Below, piece after piece: positions 16,974-27,077 of a stretch of 37,146 bases of DNA. Both the position numbers and the translations under genes were made by a program. Numbering within the stretch: the first letter of the stretch is position 1; every line of letters starts with the position of its first letter. The stretch is from the NCBI RefSeq assembly GCF_001996005.1, contig NZ_MUFB01000001.1, forward strand, positions 65,205 to 102,350, in the 5' to 3' direction. Below the pieces are notes generated by a model. That model was not told the DNA's origin and did not search any database. It worked only from the letters and a program-made list of their open reading frames with translations. The DNA is from Salinivibrio siamensis (GTDB taxonomy: Bacteria > Pseudomonadota > Gammaproteobacteria > Enterobacterales > Vibrionaceae).

Positions 16974-17029
16974 TGAGTGGTCGCATGGCCGAGTAAACGG
17001 TTGTAAGAGCGGTTGAGCGGTTGAGCGGT
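16974..17029 (-). promoter_or_regulatory. Array of BtsR-type recognition octamers upstream of the transporter
   Basis: Read on the minus strand, the octamer ACCGCTCA occurs at 17029-17022 and 17021-17014, ACCGCTCT at 17013-17006, ACCGTTTA at 17001-16994 and ACCACTCA at 16981-16974. The E. coli BtsR (YehT) motif, as I recall it, is a direct repeat of ACC(G/A)CT(C/T)A. The copies starting at 17021, 17001 and 16981 are exactly 20 bases apart, two helical turns. The array is about 100-155 bases before the transporter start. Confidence 0.75.
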
Positions 17030-17044
17030 TGGTTGAGGACAATA

Positions 17045-17074
17045 AAAAAGCCCGTCCAAGTGGACGGGCTTTTT
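17045..17074 (-). terminator. Intrinsic terminator of the rpsP-rimM-trmD-rplS operon
   Basis: A perfect 13-bp inverted repeat (17045-17057 / 17062-17074, loop AAGT) whose outer five pairs are A-T, giving T tracts on both strands. It lies 22 bases after the rplS stop. Confidence 0.92.
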
Positions 17075-17096
17075 GAGCAATAAACGCCGAGGGCGA

Positions 17097-17450
17097 TTAC
17101 TTCTTGTTAAGACGCTCTTTGATTCGAGCTGACTTACCAGAACGCTCACGCAGGTAGTACAGTTTGGCACGACGTACTGCACCGCGACGTTTAACAGTAA
17201 TGCTGTCGATAACTGGCGAATGGATTTGGAAAGTACGCTCTACACCTTCACCGCTTGATACTTTACGTACGGTAAATGCAGTGTGTAGACCACGGTTGCG
17301 CTTAGCGATAACCACACCTTCATATGGCTGCAGACGCTCACGGTTACCTTCTTTTACTTTAAGCTGTACCAGGACAGTGTCACCTGCTTGAAACTCAGGC
17401 AGGTCTTTTTTCATTTGCTCTTCTTCGAGCTGCTTGATGATGTTACTCAT
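17097..17450 (-). CDS. rplS: 50S ribosomal protein L19
   Basis: A 117-residue L19, located at the 30S-50S interface. Landmarks are [22 protein letters not shown], then [34 protein letters not shown] and [15 protein letters not shown]. The C-terminus is basic (KSARIKERL). It is the last gene of the four-gene ribosomal/tRNA-modification operon, 28 bases after trmD. Confidence 0.98.
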   Translation of the reverse strand: MSNIIKQLEEEQMKKDLPEFQAGDTVLVQLKVKEGNRERLQPYEGVVIAKRNRGLHTAFTVRKVSSGEGVERTFQIHSPVIDSITVKRRGAVRRAKLYYLRERSGKSARIKERLNKK

Positions 17451-17478
17451 TGTTTATAACCCTAGAATAAACTGAAAC

Positions 17479-18234
17479 TCAATTTGATTCGGCACTTGCA
17501 CGGTGTTCTTTTATGAACTCGGCAAGTAGTGATTCCTGTTCGTCAGTCAGAGCTAGGTTTTCCAGGAGCTCTGGTCGTCGTAGCCAAGTGCGACCTAGCG
17601 ATTGCTTTAATCGCCAGCGACGAATGTCCTTGTGATTGCCGGATTTTAGCACCTCTGGTACCCCCAACCCGTCTAACACTTCTGGACGTGTGTAGTGTGG
17701 ACAGTCTAACAACCCGTTAGCAAAGGAGTCTTCCTCTGCTGACGCCATGTCGCCGAGTACACCCGGTACAAACCGAGCAACCGCGTCCACTAGCGTCATT
17801 GCGGGCAGCTCGCCCCCACTGAGCACAAAATCTCCCACTGACCATTCTTCGTCTACATGGGTTTGAATAATGCGCTCATCTACCCCTTCATACCGGCCGC
17901 AAATCAAAATAAGTTTGTCATTGCTAGCCAGTGATTCAACCCCCGCTTGGTCGAGCTTGCGCCCTTGCGGAGAGAGGTAAACCACTTTCGCTTTATCGCC
18001 TGCGGCATGTTTGGCAGCGTGAATAGCATCGCGCAAAGGCTCAACCATCATCAACATGCCGGGGCCACCGCCGTAAGGTCGATCATCAACCGTACGGTGT
18101 CTGTCGTGGGTGAAATCTCGCGGATTCCACGTTTCGACGTTTAACAGCCCTTTTTTTACCGCTTGGCCCGTGACTCCAAAATCAGTGACCGCTCGGAACA
18201 TTTCAGGAAACAGGCTAATAATGCCAACCCACAT
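17479..18234 (-). CDS. trmD: tRNA (guanine-37-N1)-methyltransferase
   Basis: TrmD methylates G37 next to the anticodon of tRNAs reading CNN codons, preventing +1 frameshifts. The 251-residue protein is a SPOUT-class enzyme: [12 protein letters not shown] at the N-terminus, [14 protein letters not shown], the trefoil-knot AdoMet site [15 protein letters not shown] and [12 protein letters not shown], and a C-terminal helical domain with [22 protein letters not shown]. Length and order match the family. It lies between rimM and rplS in the conserved operon. Confidence 0.98.
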   Translation of the reverse strand: MWVGIISLFPEMFRAVTDFGVTGQAVKKGLLNVETWNPRDFTHDRHRTVDDRPYGGGPGMLMMVEPLRDAIHAAKHAAGDKAKVVYLSPQGRKLDQAGVESLASNDKLILICGRYEGVDERIIQTHVDEEWSVGDFVLSGGELPAMTLVDAVARFVPGVLGDMASAEEDSFANGLLDCPHYTRPEVLDGLGVPEVLKSGNHKDIRRWRLKQSLGRTWLRRPELLENLALTDEQESLLAEFIKEHRASAESN

Positions 18235-18259
18235 ATTTCCGCTCGCTTACTGTTGGAGT

Positions 18260-18808
18260 TTAAAAACCAGGATCCCAGTCAACTTCGATCCGTTGAGCAG
18301 TGCGATCAATTGACTTGATAACCTGCTCTTCAAGGAACGGAATTAAGCGTTCCTTTTTGCCAAAAGCATCTTTGAGGTTGGCTTTGACGACAAGTACGTC
18401 GTTAGAGCCGGTTTCGAGCATGTCAGTCACCGTACCGAGGTGGTAGCCTTTCGCATTCACCACGTCCATGCCAAACAGCTCACGCCAATAAAACTCTTCA
18501 TCTGATAAAGCAGGCAGCGACTCAGTCCCTACTGCAATCTCAGCATTGGTCAGCATCTGCGCGTCTTCGCGCTGATCCAGCCCTTTGAGCTTGGCAACAT
18601 ACCCCTTGTTGTGGCGTTTCCAGTCTTCTAACTCGAAACGTTGCCACTGCCCGCGCACCAGGATAAACCAAGGAGAGTAGGCAAAAATGCTCTCAGCTTC
18701 TTCAGTGTAAGAAAAAATCTTGAGCCAGCCACGAATACCGTATGACGCGCCTAGCTTGCCAACCACGATAGTATCTTGCTCACTCATTTCTTCTTTTAAC
18801 CCTGACAC
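18260..18808 (-). CDS. rimM: Ribosome maturation factor RimM
   Basis: RimM assists maturation of the 30S head and binds S19. Landmarks are [40 protein letters not shown], the PRC-barrel start [12 protein letters not shown], and the C-terminal [19 protein letters not shown] and IEVDWDPGF. From GTG 18808 the protein is 182 residues, the same as E. coli RimM with equal N-terminal spacing, but no Shine-Dalgarno is visible. An ATG at 18787 would give 175 residues with a weak AAGAAG ahead. The start is therefore uncertain. It follows rpsP by 7 bases if the GTG is used. Confidence 0.95.
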   Translation of the reverse strand: MSGLKEEMSEQDTIVVGKLGASYGIRGWLKIFSYTEEAESIFAYSPWFILVRGQWQRFELEDWKRHNKGYVAKLKGLDQREDAQMLTNAEIAVGTESLPALSDEEFYWRELFGMDVVNAKGYHLGTVTDMLETGSNDVLVVKANLKDAFGKKERLIPFLEEQVIKSIDRTAQRIEVDWDPGF

Positions 18809-18815
18809 TGGAGAC

Positions 18816-19064
18816 TTACGCTGCTTTCGCGGCGTCTTTAACTAGCTTAGCCACACGGTCAGAAACCGTTGCGCCTTCGCTAACCCAGTGGTTTACACGA
18901 TCCAGGTCAAGGCGTAGTTTCTCTTCCTGGCCTTGAGCTACAGGGTTAAAGAAACCGATTTTCTCGATGAAGCGACCGTCGCGCGCCTGGCGGCTGTCAG
19001 CTACAACGATTTGATAAAATGGGCGTTTTTTCGCGCCATGACGTGCCAAACGAATGGTTACCAT
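18816..19064 (-). CDS. rpsP: 30S ribosomal protein S16
   Basis: An 82-residue S16: [20 protein letters not shown], then [21 protein letters not shown] and [21 protein letters not shown]. It is needed for assembly of the 30S body. A GAGG Shine-Dalgarno precedes the ATG. First gene of the rpsP-rimM-trmD-rplS operon, with a promoter and a stable hairpin in its leader. Confidence 0.98.
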   Translation of the reverse strand: MVTIRLARHGAKKRPFYQIVVADSRQARDGRFIEKIGFFNPVAQGQEEKLRLDLDRVNHWVSEGATVSDRVAKLVKDAAKAA

Positions 19065-19095
19065 ATCGTCCTCATTTGCATTACTTAATAAAATT

Positions 19096-19125
19096 GGCCC
19101 CGTTTCGCGTAAGCAATGCGGGGCC
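19096..19125 (-). promoter_or_regulatory. Leader hairpin ahead of rpsP
   Basis: A perfect 7-bp G+C stem (GGCCCCG 19096-19102 / CGGGGCC 19119-19125, 16-base loop) in the 5' leader of the rpsP operon transcript. It is followed on the minus strand by AATTTTATT, so it could be an attenuator or a protein-binding leader element. Role not established. Confidence 0.5.
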
Positions 19126-19148
19126 TCGTGCCAAAATAAAGCTCGGGA

Positions 19149-19176
19149 ATTTTACTCTTTATTGCTGTGAATGCAA
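19149..19176 (-). promoter_or_regulatory. Likely sigma-70 promoter of the rpsP operon
   Basis: On the minus strand, -35 TTGCAT (19176-19171), 16-base spacer, -10 TAAAAT (19154-19149). This puts the start of transcription about 80 bases before the rpsP ATG and upstream of the leader hairpin. Confidence 0.6.
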
Positions 19177-19228
19177 CTGGTTTAGTCAAATTTCCACCAG
19201 TTGTCCCAAGCCTCACAGCGAGTTGATC

Positions 19229-19255
19229 TGCCTGCCAGCACTGGGCTGACAGGCA
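19229..19255 (-). terminator. Hairpin downstream of ffh, possible terminator without T tract
   Basis: Stem TGCCTG-C-CAGC (19229-19239) / GCTG-A-CAGGCA (19245-19255), one internal mismatch, 5-base loop, starting 14 bases after the ffh stop. No run of T follows, so it may only stabilise the 3' end. Confidence 0.5.
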
Positions 19256-19269
19256 AGTCCGCTATCTGA

Positions 19270-20652
19270 TTAGCCCATGAATCCGCCAGGCCCACCTGGG
19301 CCACCACCCGGTGGCATCATGCCTTTCATTTGGCGCATCATGTTGCGCATGCCACCTTTTTGCATCTTCTTCATCATTTTCTGCATTTGGGTAAACTGCT
19401 TAAGAAGACGGTTCACGTCCTGTACTTGGGTACCTGAACCCGCAGCAATCCGCTTTTTACGCGACCCTTTGATGATTTCTGGACGCTGGCGCTCACGGGG
19501 TGTCATCGAGTTGATGATCGCTTCCATCTGCAAGAACATTTTATCATCAACGTTATCTTTCACGTTGTCGGGCACATTCGACATCCCAGGCAACTTATCC
19601 ATCATGCCCATCATGCCACCCATGCCCTTCATCTGCTCAAGCTGGTCGCGAAAATCGGCCAAGTCGAAGCCTTTTTTCTGCTTAAACTTCTTGGCCATTT
19701 TCTCGGCTTTGTCTTTATCGACATTACGCTCGAGATCTTCGATAAGCGACAAGACATCGCCCATCCCTAAGATACGGGATGCCACCCGGTCAGGATGGAA
19801 AGGCTCCAGTGCGTCGGTTTTTTCACCCACACCCAAAAATTTGATCGGCTTGCCGGTGATATGGCGCACCGATAATGCCGCACCGCCACGGGCATCACCA
19901 TCAACTTTGGTCAATACCACACCCGTTAACGCCAACGCGTCATTAAAGGCTTTGGCGGTATTTGCCGCATCTTGACCTGTCATCGCGTCAACCACGAACA
20001 AGGTCTCTACTGGGTTGACCGCACTATGAACGTCCTTGATCTCGTCCATCATGGCGTCGTCAACGTGCAAGCGACCCGCGGTATCGACAATCACCACGTC
20101 GTAGAACTTCAGCTTGCCGTGATCAACCGCCGCTTTGGCAATATCAACGGGATTTTGGTCAGCACTCGAGGGGAAGAAATCCACCCCGACTTCACCCGCC
20201 AAGGTTTCCAGCTGTTTAATCGCCGCAGGGCGATACACGTCCGCAGACACCACCAAGACTTTCTTTTTTTCTTGCTCGGTAAGCATCTTACCCAGCTTGC
20301 CCACACTGGTGGTTTTACCCGCCCCTTGCAAGCCTGCCATCAAAATCACTGCGGGCGGTTGGGCCGCGAGATCCAATTTTTCATTGGCATCGCCCATCAC
20401 CGCTTCCAACTCGGCTTGGACAATCTTGATAAATTCCTGCCCTGGGGTCAGGCTTTTAGACACTTCAATGCCAACGGCGCGTTCTTTGACGCGTTTGACA
20501 AAATCACGAACCACAGGGAGCGCGACATCGGCTTCCAGCAGCGCCATACGCACTTCGCGTAGGGTCTCTTTGATATTGTCTTCCGTTAACCGACCACGGC
20601 CGCTCACATTTTTGAGCGTCCGGGATAAACGTTCTGATAAGTTTTCAAACAT
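19270..20652 (-). CDS. ffh: Signal recognition particle protein Ffh
   Basis: The 460-residue SRP54 GTPase binds 4.5S RNA and signal sequences of nascent membrane proteins and delivers them to FtsY. An N domain (about 1-95) is followed by the G domain with P-loop GLQGAGKTTSVGKL, DVYRPAAIKQL, the DTAGRLHVDDAMMDE box and TKVDGDARGGAALS. The Met-rich M domain starts at about 325 (MKGMGGMMGMMDKLPG) and contains GSRKKRIAAGSGT. The tail is Gly/Pro-rich and ends GGFMG. Divergent from ypjD, as in E. coli. Confidence 0.98.
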   Translation of the reverse strand: MFENLSERLSRTLKNVSGRGRLTEDNIKETLREVRMALLEADVALPVVRDFVKRVKERAVGIEVSKSLTPGQEFIKIVQAELEAVMGDANEKLDLAAQPPAVILMAGLQGAGKTTSVGKLGKMLTEQEKKKVLVVSADVYRPAAIKQLETLAGEVGVDFFPSSADQNPVDIAKAAVDHGKLKFYDVVIVDTAGRLHVDDAMMDEIKDVHSAVNPVETLFVVDAMTGQDAANTAKAFNDALALTGVVLTKVDGDARGGAALSVRHITGKPIKFLGVGEKTDALEPFHPDRVASRILGMGDVLSLIEDLERNVDKDKAEKMAKKFKQKKGFDLADFRDQLEQMKGMGGMMGMMDKLPGMSNVPDNVKDNVDDKMFLQMEAIINSMTPRERQRPEIIKGSRKKRIAAGSGTQVQDVNRLLKQFTQMQKMMKKMQKGGMRNMMRQMKGMMPPGGGPGGPGGFMG

Positions 20653-20833
20653 GCGTTACTCGCCCACTCGTCCTATTGGCCCATGATTTTTCATCTGGGT
20701 GCAATCGCTGTCGCGAAATTACTGAGATTATACCGCAATCCCCCCATCGCTTGCATGTATCGATAGCGACGAAGATTGAGGCAAGGTATACTCACACCTT
20801 CATTCTTATTGATTAACTGACTGATCGGTGACG

Positions 20834-21631
20834 ATGGAAATTCTGACAGCCTTATTCGCATCAATGCTTTATCTGGCCGCCATTTTGCAGATCATCCCCG
20901 GCTTGTCCAGCAACAATCAAATTAGTGCGAAGCCGGTCTTTTTCACCGCCGTGGCTGCGCTGGCGCTGCATGCTTATTTGTTAAAAGACCTGATTTTATC
21001 CGGCACAGGACAGAATCTTAGCATGCTCAACGTCGCCTCCTTGGTGAGTTTTATCATTGCGATGATGACCACAGGTCTAATTTTTCGATTGCGGCTGTGG
21101 TTCTTGCTCCCGGTGGTTTATGCCTTCGCTGGGCTAAACTTGGCGAGCGCGACCCTGCTGCCCGGTGCCTTTATTACCCATCTCGAATCGCACCCAGAGG
21201 TGCTATTGCACATTTCTCTGGCGCTGTTCGCCTATTCAACCTTGATGATCGCTACGCTCTATGCGCTGCAGTTGGCCTGGTTGGATTATCAACTCAAACA
21301 TAAAAAACGCCAGGTCATTAATCACAATGTCCCTCCTTTAATGATGGTGGAACGACAGCTTTTCAACATCATTTTGGTGGGTCAGGTACTATTAACCTTC
21401 ACTTTAATGACAGGATTTATTTTTGTCGATGATATGTTCGCGCAAGGGAAAGCGCACAAAGCCTTCCTTTCTATGGCCGCTTGGGTCGTGTATGGCGTTC
21501 TCCTTTGGGGGCATTATCAATCAGGCTGGCGTGGACGCCGGGTGGTCTGGTTTAGTATTGTGGGCGCCTTTCTACTCACTTTAGCCTATTTTGGCAGCCG
21601 TTTTGTCCGTGAGATTCTGATCGCGGGTTAA
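20834..21631 (+). CDS. ypjD: Inner-membrane protein YpjD (CcsA/cytochrome c assembly family)
   Basis: A 265-residue polytopic membrane protein aligned throughout with E. coli YpjD: LYLAAILQIIPGL, GTGQNLSMLNVASLVSF, FITHLESHPEVLLHISLALFAYS, ALQLAWLDYQLKHK and the C-terminal WGHYQSGWRGRRVVWF with AYFGSRFV. The HisI-like WGHYQ and LLHISLA regions resemble the heme-handling CcsA/CcmC fold; the function is not established. I prefer ATG 20834 (GGTGA ahead) to the in-frame GTG at 20828. Followed by corB after about 100 bases. Confidence 0.9.
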   Translation: MEILTALFASMLYLAAILQIIPGLSSNNQISAKPVFFTAVAALALHAYLLKDLILSGTGQNLSMLNVASLVSFIIAMMTTGLIFRLRLWFLLPVVYAFAGLNLASATLLPGAFITHLESHPEVLLHISLALFAYSTLMIATLYALQLAWLDYQLKHKKRQVINHNVPPLMMVERQLFNIILVGQVLLTFTLMTGFIFVDDMFAQGKAHKAFLSMAAWVVYGVLLWGHYQSGWRGRRVVWFSIVGAFLLTLAYFGSRFVREILIAG

Positions 21632-21732
21632 GACAGCGCGCGCATCACAGAGGGCAACCGGCCCCTGCGCGTGGCGGTAGTATACACTCGAGCATAGGCT
21701 CTGATTTTAAAACAAACGTAAGGAACAGTTCG

Positions 21733-23019
21733 TTGGACGACATATCGACGGGAATTTTAATTTCCCTTTTGGTATTGCTTATCGTCATTTCCGGTTATTT
21801 TTCCGGGTCTGAGACAGGCATGATGGCCCTTAACCGCTACCGGTTACGCCACCTTTCTAAATCAGGCCATAGCGGCGCTAAGCGGGTCGAAAAACTGCTC
21901 ACTCGGCCAGACCGATTGATTGGGCTTATCCTGATCGGCAATAACCTGGTAAATATTCTTGCCTCGTCAATCGCGACCGTATTGGGGTTGCGTCTTTATG
22001 GCGATGCCGGTATTGCGATCGCCACCGGGGTACTGACGATGGTGATTTTGGTCTTCGCTGAGGTTACCCCTAAAACCCTCGCCGCCCTCTACCCGGAACG
22101 GGTCTCTTTTATCAGCAGTTTTGTACTGACCATTCTGATGAAAGTGTTCTATCCGTTGGTCAGCTTGGTGAACTTTATTACCAATGGCTTTTTACGGATA
22201 CTGGGATTAGGCGCCAAGGCGGATGGCAAAGACAGCTTAAGCACCGAGGAACTGCGCACGATTGTTAATGAGGCAGGGAGTCTGATCCCTCGCCGTCACC
22301 AGCATATGCTGCTGTCGATTCTTGAGCTAGAAGAAGTGACCGTGGATGACATTATGGTACCCCGTAATGAAATCACCGGGATCAATATCAATGATGACTG
22401 GAAGTCGATCATGCGCCAATTCACTCATGCTCCGCATGGACGGATGGTACTCTATCGCGACACCATCGACGAAGTCGTTGGCATGCTGCGCGTGCGCAAA
22501 GCGTACCGCTTAATGGTTGAGAAAAACGAATTTAACAAAGAAACGCTGCTTCGTGCCGCCGACGAAGTTTACTTTATTCCTGAAGGCACACCACTGAACG
22601 TGCAAATGCTGAAGTTCCAACGCAACAAGCAACGTATTGGTTTGGTCGTTGACGAATATGGCGACATGATAGGGTTAGTGACCTTGGAAGATATTCTCGA
22701 AGAGATCGTGGGTGAATTTACCACCTCATTGTCACCGAGCTTGGCAGAAGAAATTACACCATTAACCGACGGTGGGTATCTGATTGAGGGCAGCGCCAAT
22801 ATTCGCGACTTGAATAAGAGCCTTAATTGGGCTTTACCAACCGATGGGCCGCGCACCCTCAATGGGCTCATCCTCGAACATTTGGAAGATATCCCTAACA
22901 ACCGCTTAAGTGTGGAGATTGATGGCCACCATATTGAAATTGTCGATGTCGCAGACAATATGATTAAGCAAGTGAAGGTGTTGCCGGCTAAGCAACCACA
23001 AGCGAGTGTAAACAGCTAG
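21733..23019 (+). CDS. corB: CNNM/CorC-family transporter (CorB, YfjD)
   Basis: A 428-residue membrane protein. The DUF21/CNNM domain (about 1-180) has four hydrophobic segments including ISGYFSGSETGMMALNRYR and IGNNLVNILASS. A CBS pair follows (about 200-330: VDDIMVPRNEITGI, GLVVDEYGDMIGLVTLEDILEEIVG), then a CorC/HlyC domain (about 345-425). The family mediates Mg2+ transport or resistance. The frame begins with TTG at 21733, preceded by AAGGA, and the residues that follow match the family N-terminus, so TTG initiation is likely. Co-oriented with ypjD, as in E. coli. Confidence 0.92.
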   Translation: MDDISTGILISLLVLLIVISGYFSGSETGMMALNRYRLRHLSKSGHSGAKRVEKLLTRPDRLIGLILIGNNLVNILASSIATVLGLRLYGDAGIAIATGVLTMVILVFAEVTPKTLAALYPERVSFISSFVLTILMKVFYPLVSLVNFITNGFLRILGLGAKADGKDSLSTEELRTIVNEAGSLIPRRHQHMLLSILELEEVTVDDIMVPRNEITGININDDWKSIMRQFTHAPHGRMVLYRDTIDEVVGMLRVRKAYRLMVEKNEFNKETLLRAADEVYFIPEGTPLNVQMLKFQRNKQRIGLVVDEYGDMIGLVTLEDILEEIVGEFTTSLSPSLAEEITPLTDGGYLIEGSANIRDLNKSLNWALPTDGPRTLNGLILEHLEDIPNNRLSVEIDGHHIEIVDVADNMIKQVKVLPAKQPQASVNS

Positions 23020-23086
23020 TTGAGCCACTTCGCATCAGCCATATCACGGCACTAGCACGCTGAAAAAGCCATGCCATGAGATGAAC

Positions 23087-23124
23087 GCACAAAAAAGGTG
23101 GGGCATTCCCCACCTTTTTTGTGC
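23087..23124. terminator. Bidirectional terminator between corB and luxQ
   Basis: A perfect 17-bp inverted repeat (23087-23103 / 23108-23124, loop CATT) with six A-T pairs giving T runs on both strands. It lies between two convergent genes and can stop both. Confidence 0.93.
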
Positions 23125-23168
23125 TTGCCCTTTTTAGGTCATCATCTGATCGCCCGTTACCACTGCCA

Positions 23169-25724
23169 TCATGAAGAGCTGTTTTCCGTACAGGTATAAT
23201 GCCGTAATGCCTCAATAAAGCTGGCCTCTTTGATCGGTTTCACAATCACATAGTCGGCACCTGCTTGATAAAAAGCCTCATGAACGTGACCGTACGCATC
23301 GGCCGTGCACGCATAAATGGGGACATCGAGACCCAACGTTTTACGAATCGCTTTTGTCGCATCAATGCCGCCAAGCTTCGGCATATGATTGTCCATTAAT
23401 ACCAGATCATAATGCGCTTGTTGGAGACGCTCGAGGGCCTGCTCCCCATCTTTCACCCAATCAACTTCAATCTGGTATTTTTTGCAAAAGGCTTGAGCCA
23501 CCATGGCATTGATTTTGTTATCCTCGACCAGCAACAACCGCTCTATGCCCAAAGACGCGGGGTCAAAAGGGTCGGCCTCTACGGTTTGTGCCGGTTTAGC
23601 GTGTGTCACAGCCACAGGCACAGTGACCATAAAGCGGCTACCTTTATCCGGCTCACTGGTCACATCAATCTCTCCTCCGAGCAAGTCGAGTAAGCTTTTC
23701 ACGATAGATAAGCCCAAGCCACTGCCTCCGTATGTGCGCGTGACGCTGGAATCGGCTTGTACAAAGGGATCAAACAAGGATGATAGCGCTTGTTGATTCA
23801 TCCCCACCCCCGTGTCAGTGACCTCTATATGTAAGCGTGTTTGCTCACCCGACTCGACTAATTTGATGGTCATCCCCACCTTGCCAACATGGGTAAACTT
23901 CACCGCATTGCTCATCAAGTTGAACAGGATCTGAGTCAGACGTGATTGATCAGAGCACACCATGGTGTCATCGGCGACGGGAGCATCAATGGTCAGTGCA
24001 ATCTGTTTGCTCTCACAAATCGGGGTATAGATATTCTCAACCGTGCGAATCATGTCGTGCAGATAAAAGTCGCCGTGCTCGATAGTCATCTTTCCTTGTT
24101 CAATTTTGGAAAGATCAAGCACATCATTTAACACAGTAAGTAAGTGCTCACCACTTTGATAGAGACTCCCTAGCAGCTCTTTTTGCTCTTTTTCTTTCGC
24201 CTTATCACTCAATATCTGGGTTATACCTAAAATACCATTGAGCGGCGTTCGAATTTCATGGCTCATCTTAGCCAAGAACTCAGACTTGGCACGGGCAGAG
24301 GCTTCTGCCGCTTCTTTAGCGCGTTGGCTTTGTTGCTCCGCTTCAATCAAAGAAGTGATTTCTTGCCCCTGCCCAATCACCGCTTTCACTTGGTTGTCGA
24401 CCATCAACGGCGCTAAGTTCCAACGGTAAACCCGACGATCAATCTCGATATTCACCCCTTTTAAAATCGTCCCGTTTAATGCACGTTGTAGATGAGGGGT
24501 AATCGCATACATAAACTGGTCGTAGAGCCAACTAGAGGCATGGATTTGCTCGTCATAGTTAAGCTTTAGTTTGGCCGCGGGGTTAATACGTGTGATATCA
24601 AAGTGGGTGTCCCAAACGATGATGGGCGACAAGGCATAGTCAAACAGGTCTTGTAGGGAGCGCTCTTTTTCATACAAGGCATCAAATGTGGACTCCAGCG
24701 TCTTACCGATATGGTTAAACTCTTCAATATCCGAGCCCGCAAAAGGCAAGGTGCGCTGTCGCGAGCGCGCGCCTTGGGTATAACGCATCAATTTTTCCAG
24801 TGAATCCGCGATGCGCGTTTGCACAAATCGGTTAACCCAGATCGCTGCCACGATAATCACCATCGTAGTCAGCAGCAGGTTAATTCCCATTTGCCGTTGC
24901 AGTGCCACCACATTGTCATTTTGCTGTGCCGACAACAGAGCAATTTTTGAAGGCTCACCGGCGATGCGTAACTTGGCTTGGCTCACCAAATAGTGGCGAA
25001 ACGCCTGGCTCTCTCCTGGCGAGGGCAGCGTAAGATCGCGACCAATCTCATCGTTGCTGCTCAGCGTCGAGGCGAGAGTGACATTATCTGCAGACAACCA
25101 CACCGCTTGCGTACCGCTCGCGCGCTGCAAACTTTTGACAAACGAGAAGTTGCCATTAAGCATCACCACCACATATAAGTAACCCCCCAGCTTGCCACTA
25201 GACTGAAAAACGATTGGCGTTCGCCGCATTAACAGATAGCTCTGCTCTACCTCTGTGGTGATGGTGGTTAACGTCCAGCGGTTAACGCCTCTGAGTTGTA
25301 GACGTAACTGCTCCAGCTCGTCACCATCAATCCCATGAAACAAGCTGCTGCCATCATGCCAAAGCACCCGATCGTCTTTGGCAATAAAGCGGAAATCGGG
25401 GGTGTTGGCCACGTCTTGTTGCTCTTGTTCGATAAAATAGTCATCCAACGCCGCGCTGTTCTCATTCGCCACCATTGACTGCAGTGTCACACTCGCCGCA
25501 TTGGTATTTTGGTGGATTTGTAGTGATGTGAGACGACTGTCAAACACATTTTGCAACAGGCGAGAAGTCTGCGTCAGCGTGCGAGTGATTTCTTGATTAA
25601 TCCCCGCCAAAGTAAGCTGATAACTCTGTATATACACCCCGGCCGTCACAAAGAGGAAAAAGACCACGATCAAACGGGTCAGTAATTGAGACAGTGACAG
25701 CTTCGGCGAACCCGATATGGCCAT
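23169..25724 (-). CDS. luxQ: Autoinducer-2 sensor kinase/phosphatase LuxQ
   Basis: An 851-residue hybrid kinase that reads LuxP occupancy and feeds the LuxU-LuxO phosphorelay. A first membrane segment (about 15-35) and a second (about 278-297) enclose a periplasmic domain matching LuxQ (RLLQNVFDSRLTSLQIHQ near 55-72). A PAS-like region runs about 350-460. The kinase follows: His489 in MSHEIRTPLNGILG, Asn-box FNLMSNAVKF, and GGSGLGLSIVK. The receiver (about 729-840) has LLLVEDNKINA and Asp778 in DLVLMDNHMP. No HPt domain is present, so LuxU elsewhere is required. It starts 3 bases after the luxP stop, making a luxPQ operon. V. harveyi LuxQ is about 859 residues. Confidence 0.95.
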   Translation of the reverse strand: MAISGSPKLSLSQLLTRLIVVFFLFVTAGVYIQSYQLTLAGINQEITRTLTQTSRLLQNVFDSRLTSLQIHQNTNAASVTLQSMVANENSAALDDYFIEQEQQDVANTPDFRFIAKDDRVLWHDGSSLFHGIDGDELEQLRLQLRGVNRWTLTTITTEVEQSYLLMRRTPIVFQSSGKLGGYLYVVVMLNGNFSFVKSLQRASGTQAVWLSADNVTLASTLSSNDEIGRDLTLPSPGESQAFRHYLVSQAKLRIAGEPSKIALLSAQQNDNVVALQRQMGINLLLTTMVIIVAAIWVNRFVQTRIADSLEKLMRYTQGARSRQRTLPFAGSDIEEFNHIGKTLESTFDALYEKERSLQDLFDYALSPIIVWDTHFDITRINPAAKLKLNYDEQIHASSWLYDQFMYAITPHLQRALNGTILKGVNIEIDRRVYRWNLAPLMVDNQVKAVIGQGQEITSLIEAEQQSQRAKEAAEASARAKSEFLAKMSHEIRTPLNGILGITQILSDKAKEKEQKELLGSLYQSGEHLLTVLNDVLDLSKIEQGKMTIEHGDFYLHDMIRTVENIYTPICESKQIALTIDAPVADDTMVCSDQSRLTQILFNLMSNAVKFTHVGKVGMTIKLVESGEQTRLHIEVTDTGVGMNQQALSSLFDPFVQADSSVTRTYGGSGLGLSIVKSLLDLLGGEIDVTSEPDKGSRFMVTVPVAVTHAKPAQTVEADPFDPASLGIERLLLVEDNKINAMVAQAFCKKYQIEVDWVKDGEQALERLQQAHYDLVLMDNHMPKLGGIDATKAIRKTLGLDVPIYACTADAYGHVHEAFYQAGADYVIVKPIKEASFIEALRHYTCTENSSS

Positions 25725-25727
25725 TTT

Positions 25728-26990
<1,263 letters not shown>

Positions 26991-27021
26991 TCAAGACAAA
27001 AAAGGGAGAAAGCCATGAATA

Positions 27022-27056
27022 CCAAGAAAAACGGCAGCCCAATATGGACTGCCGTT
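27022..27056 (-). terminator. Intrinsic terminator of luxS
   Basis: On the minus strand the 8-bp stem AACGGCAG / CTGCCGTT (27056-27049 / 27037-27030, 11-base loop) runs into TTTTTCTT. It lies 22 bases after the luxS stop and separates luxS from luxPQ. Confidence 0.88.
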
Positions 27057-27077
27057 AACGTTCAAGACAGAGGCACA

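Noticed and set aside
7006-17040. Tandem GGTTGAGC units near 17011-17035 considered as a simple repeat or CRISPR-like structure
   Set aside because: There are only three short contiguous copies and no spacers; the regulatory-octamer reading explains their spacing better.
19972-20562. 196-codon frame opposite ffh, and a similar 186-codon frame at 33582-34142 opposite the oxidoreductase gene
   Set aside because: Both lie antisense to well-recognised genes, and their low-complexity His/Arg/Pro-rich composition is that of shadow frames.
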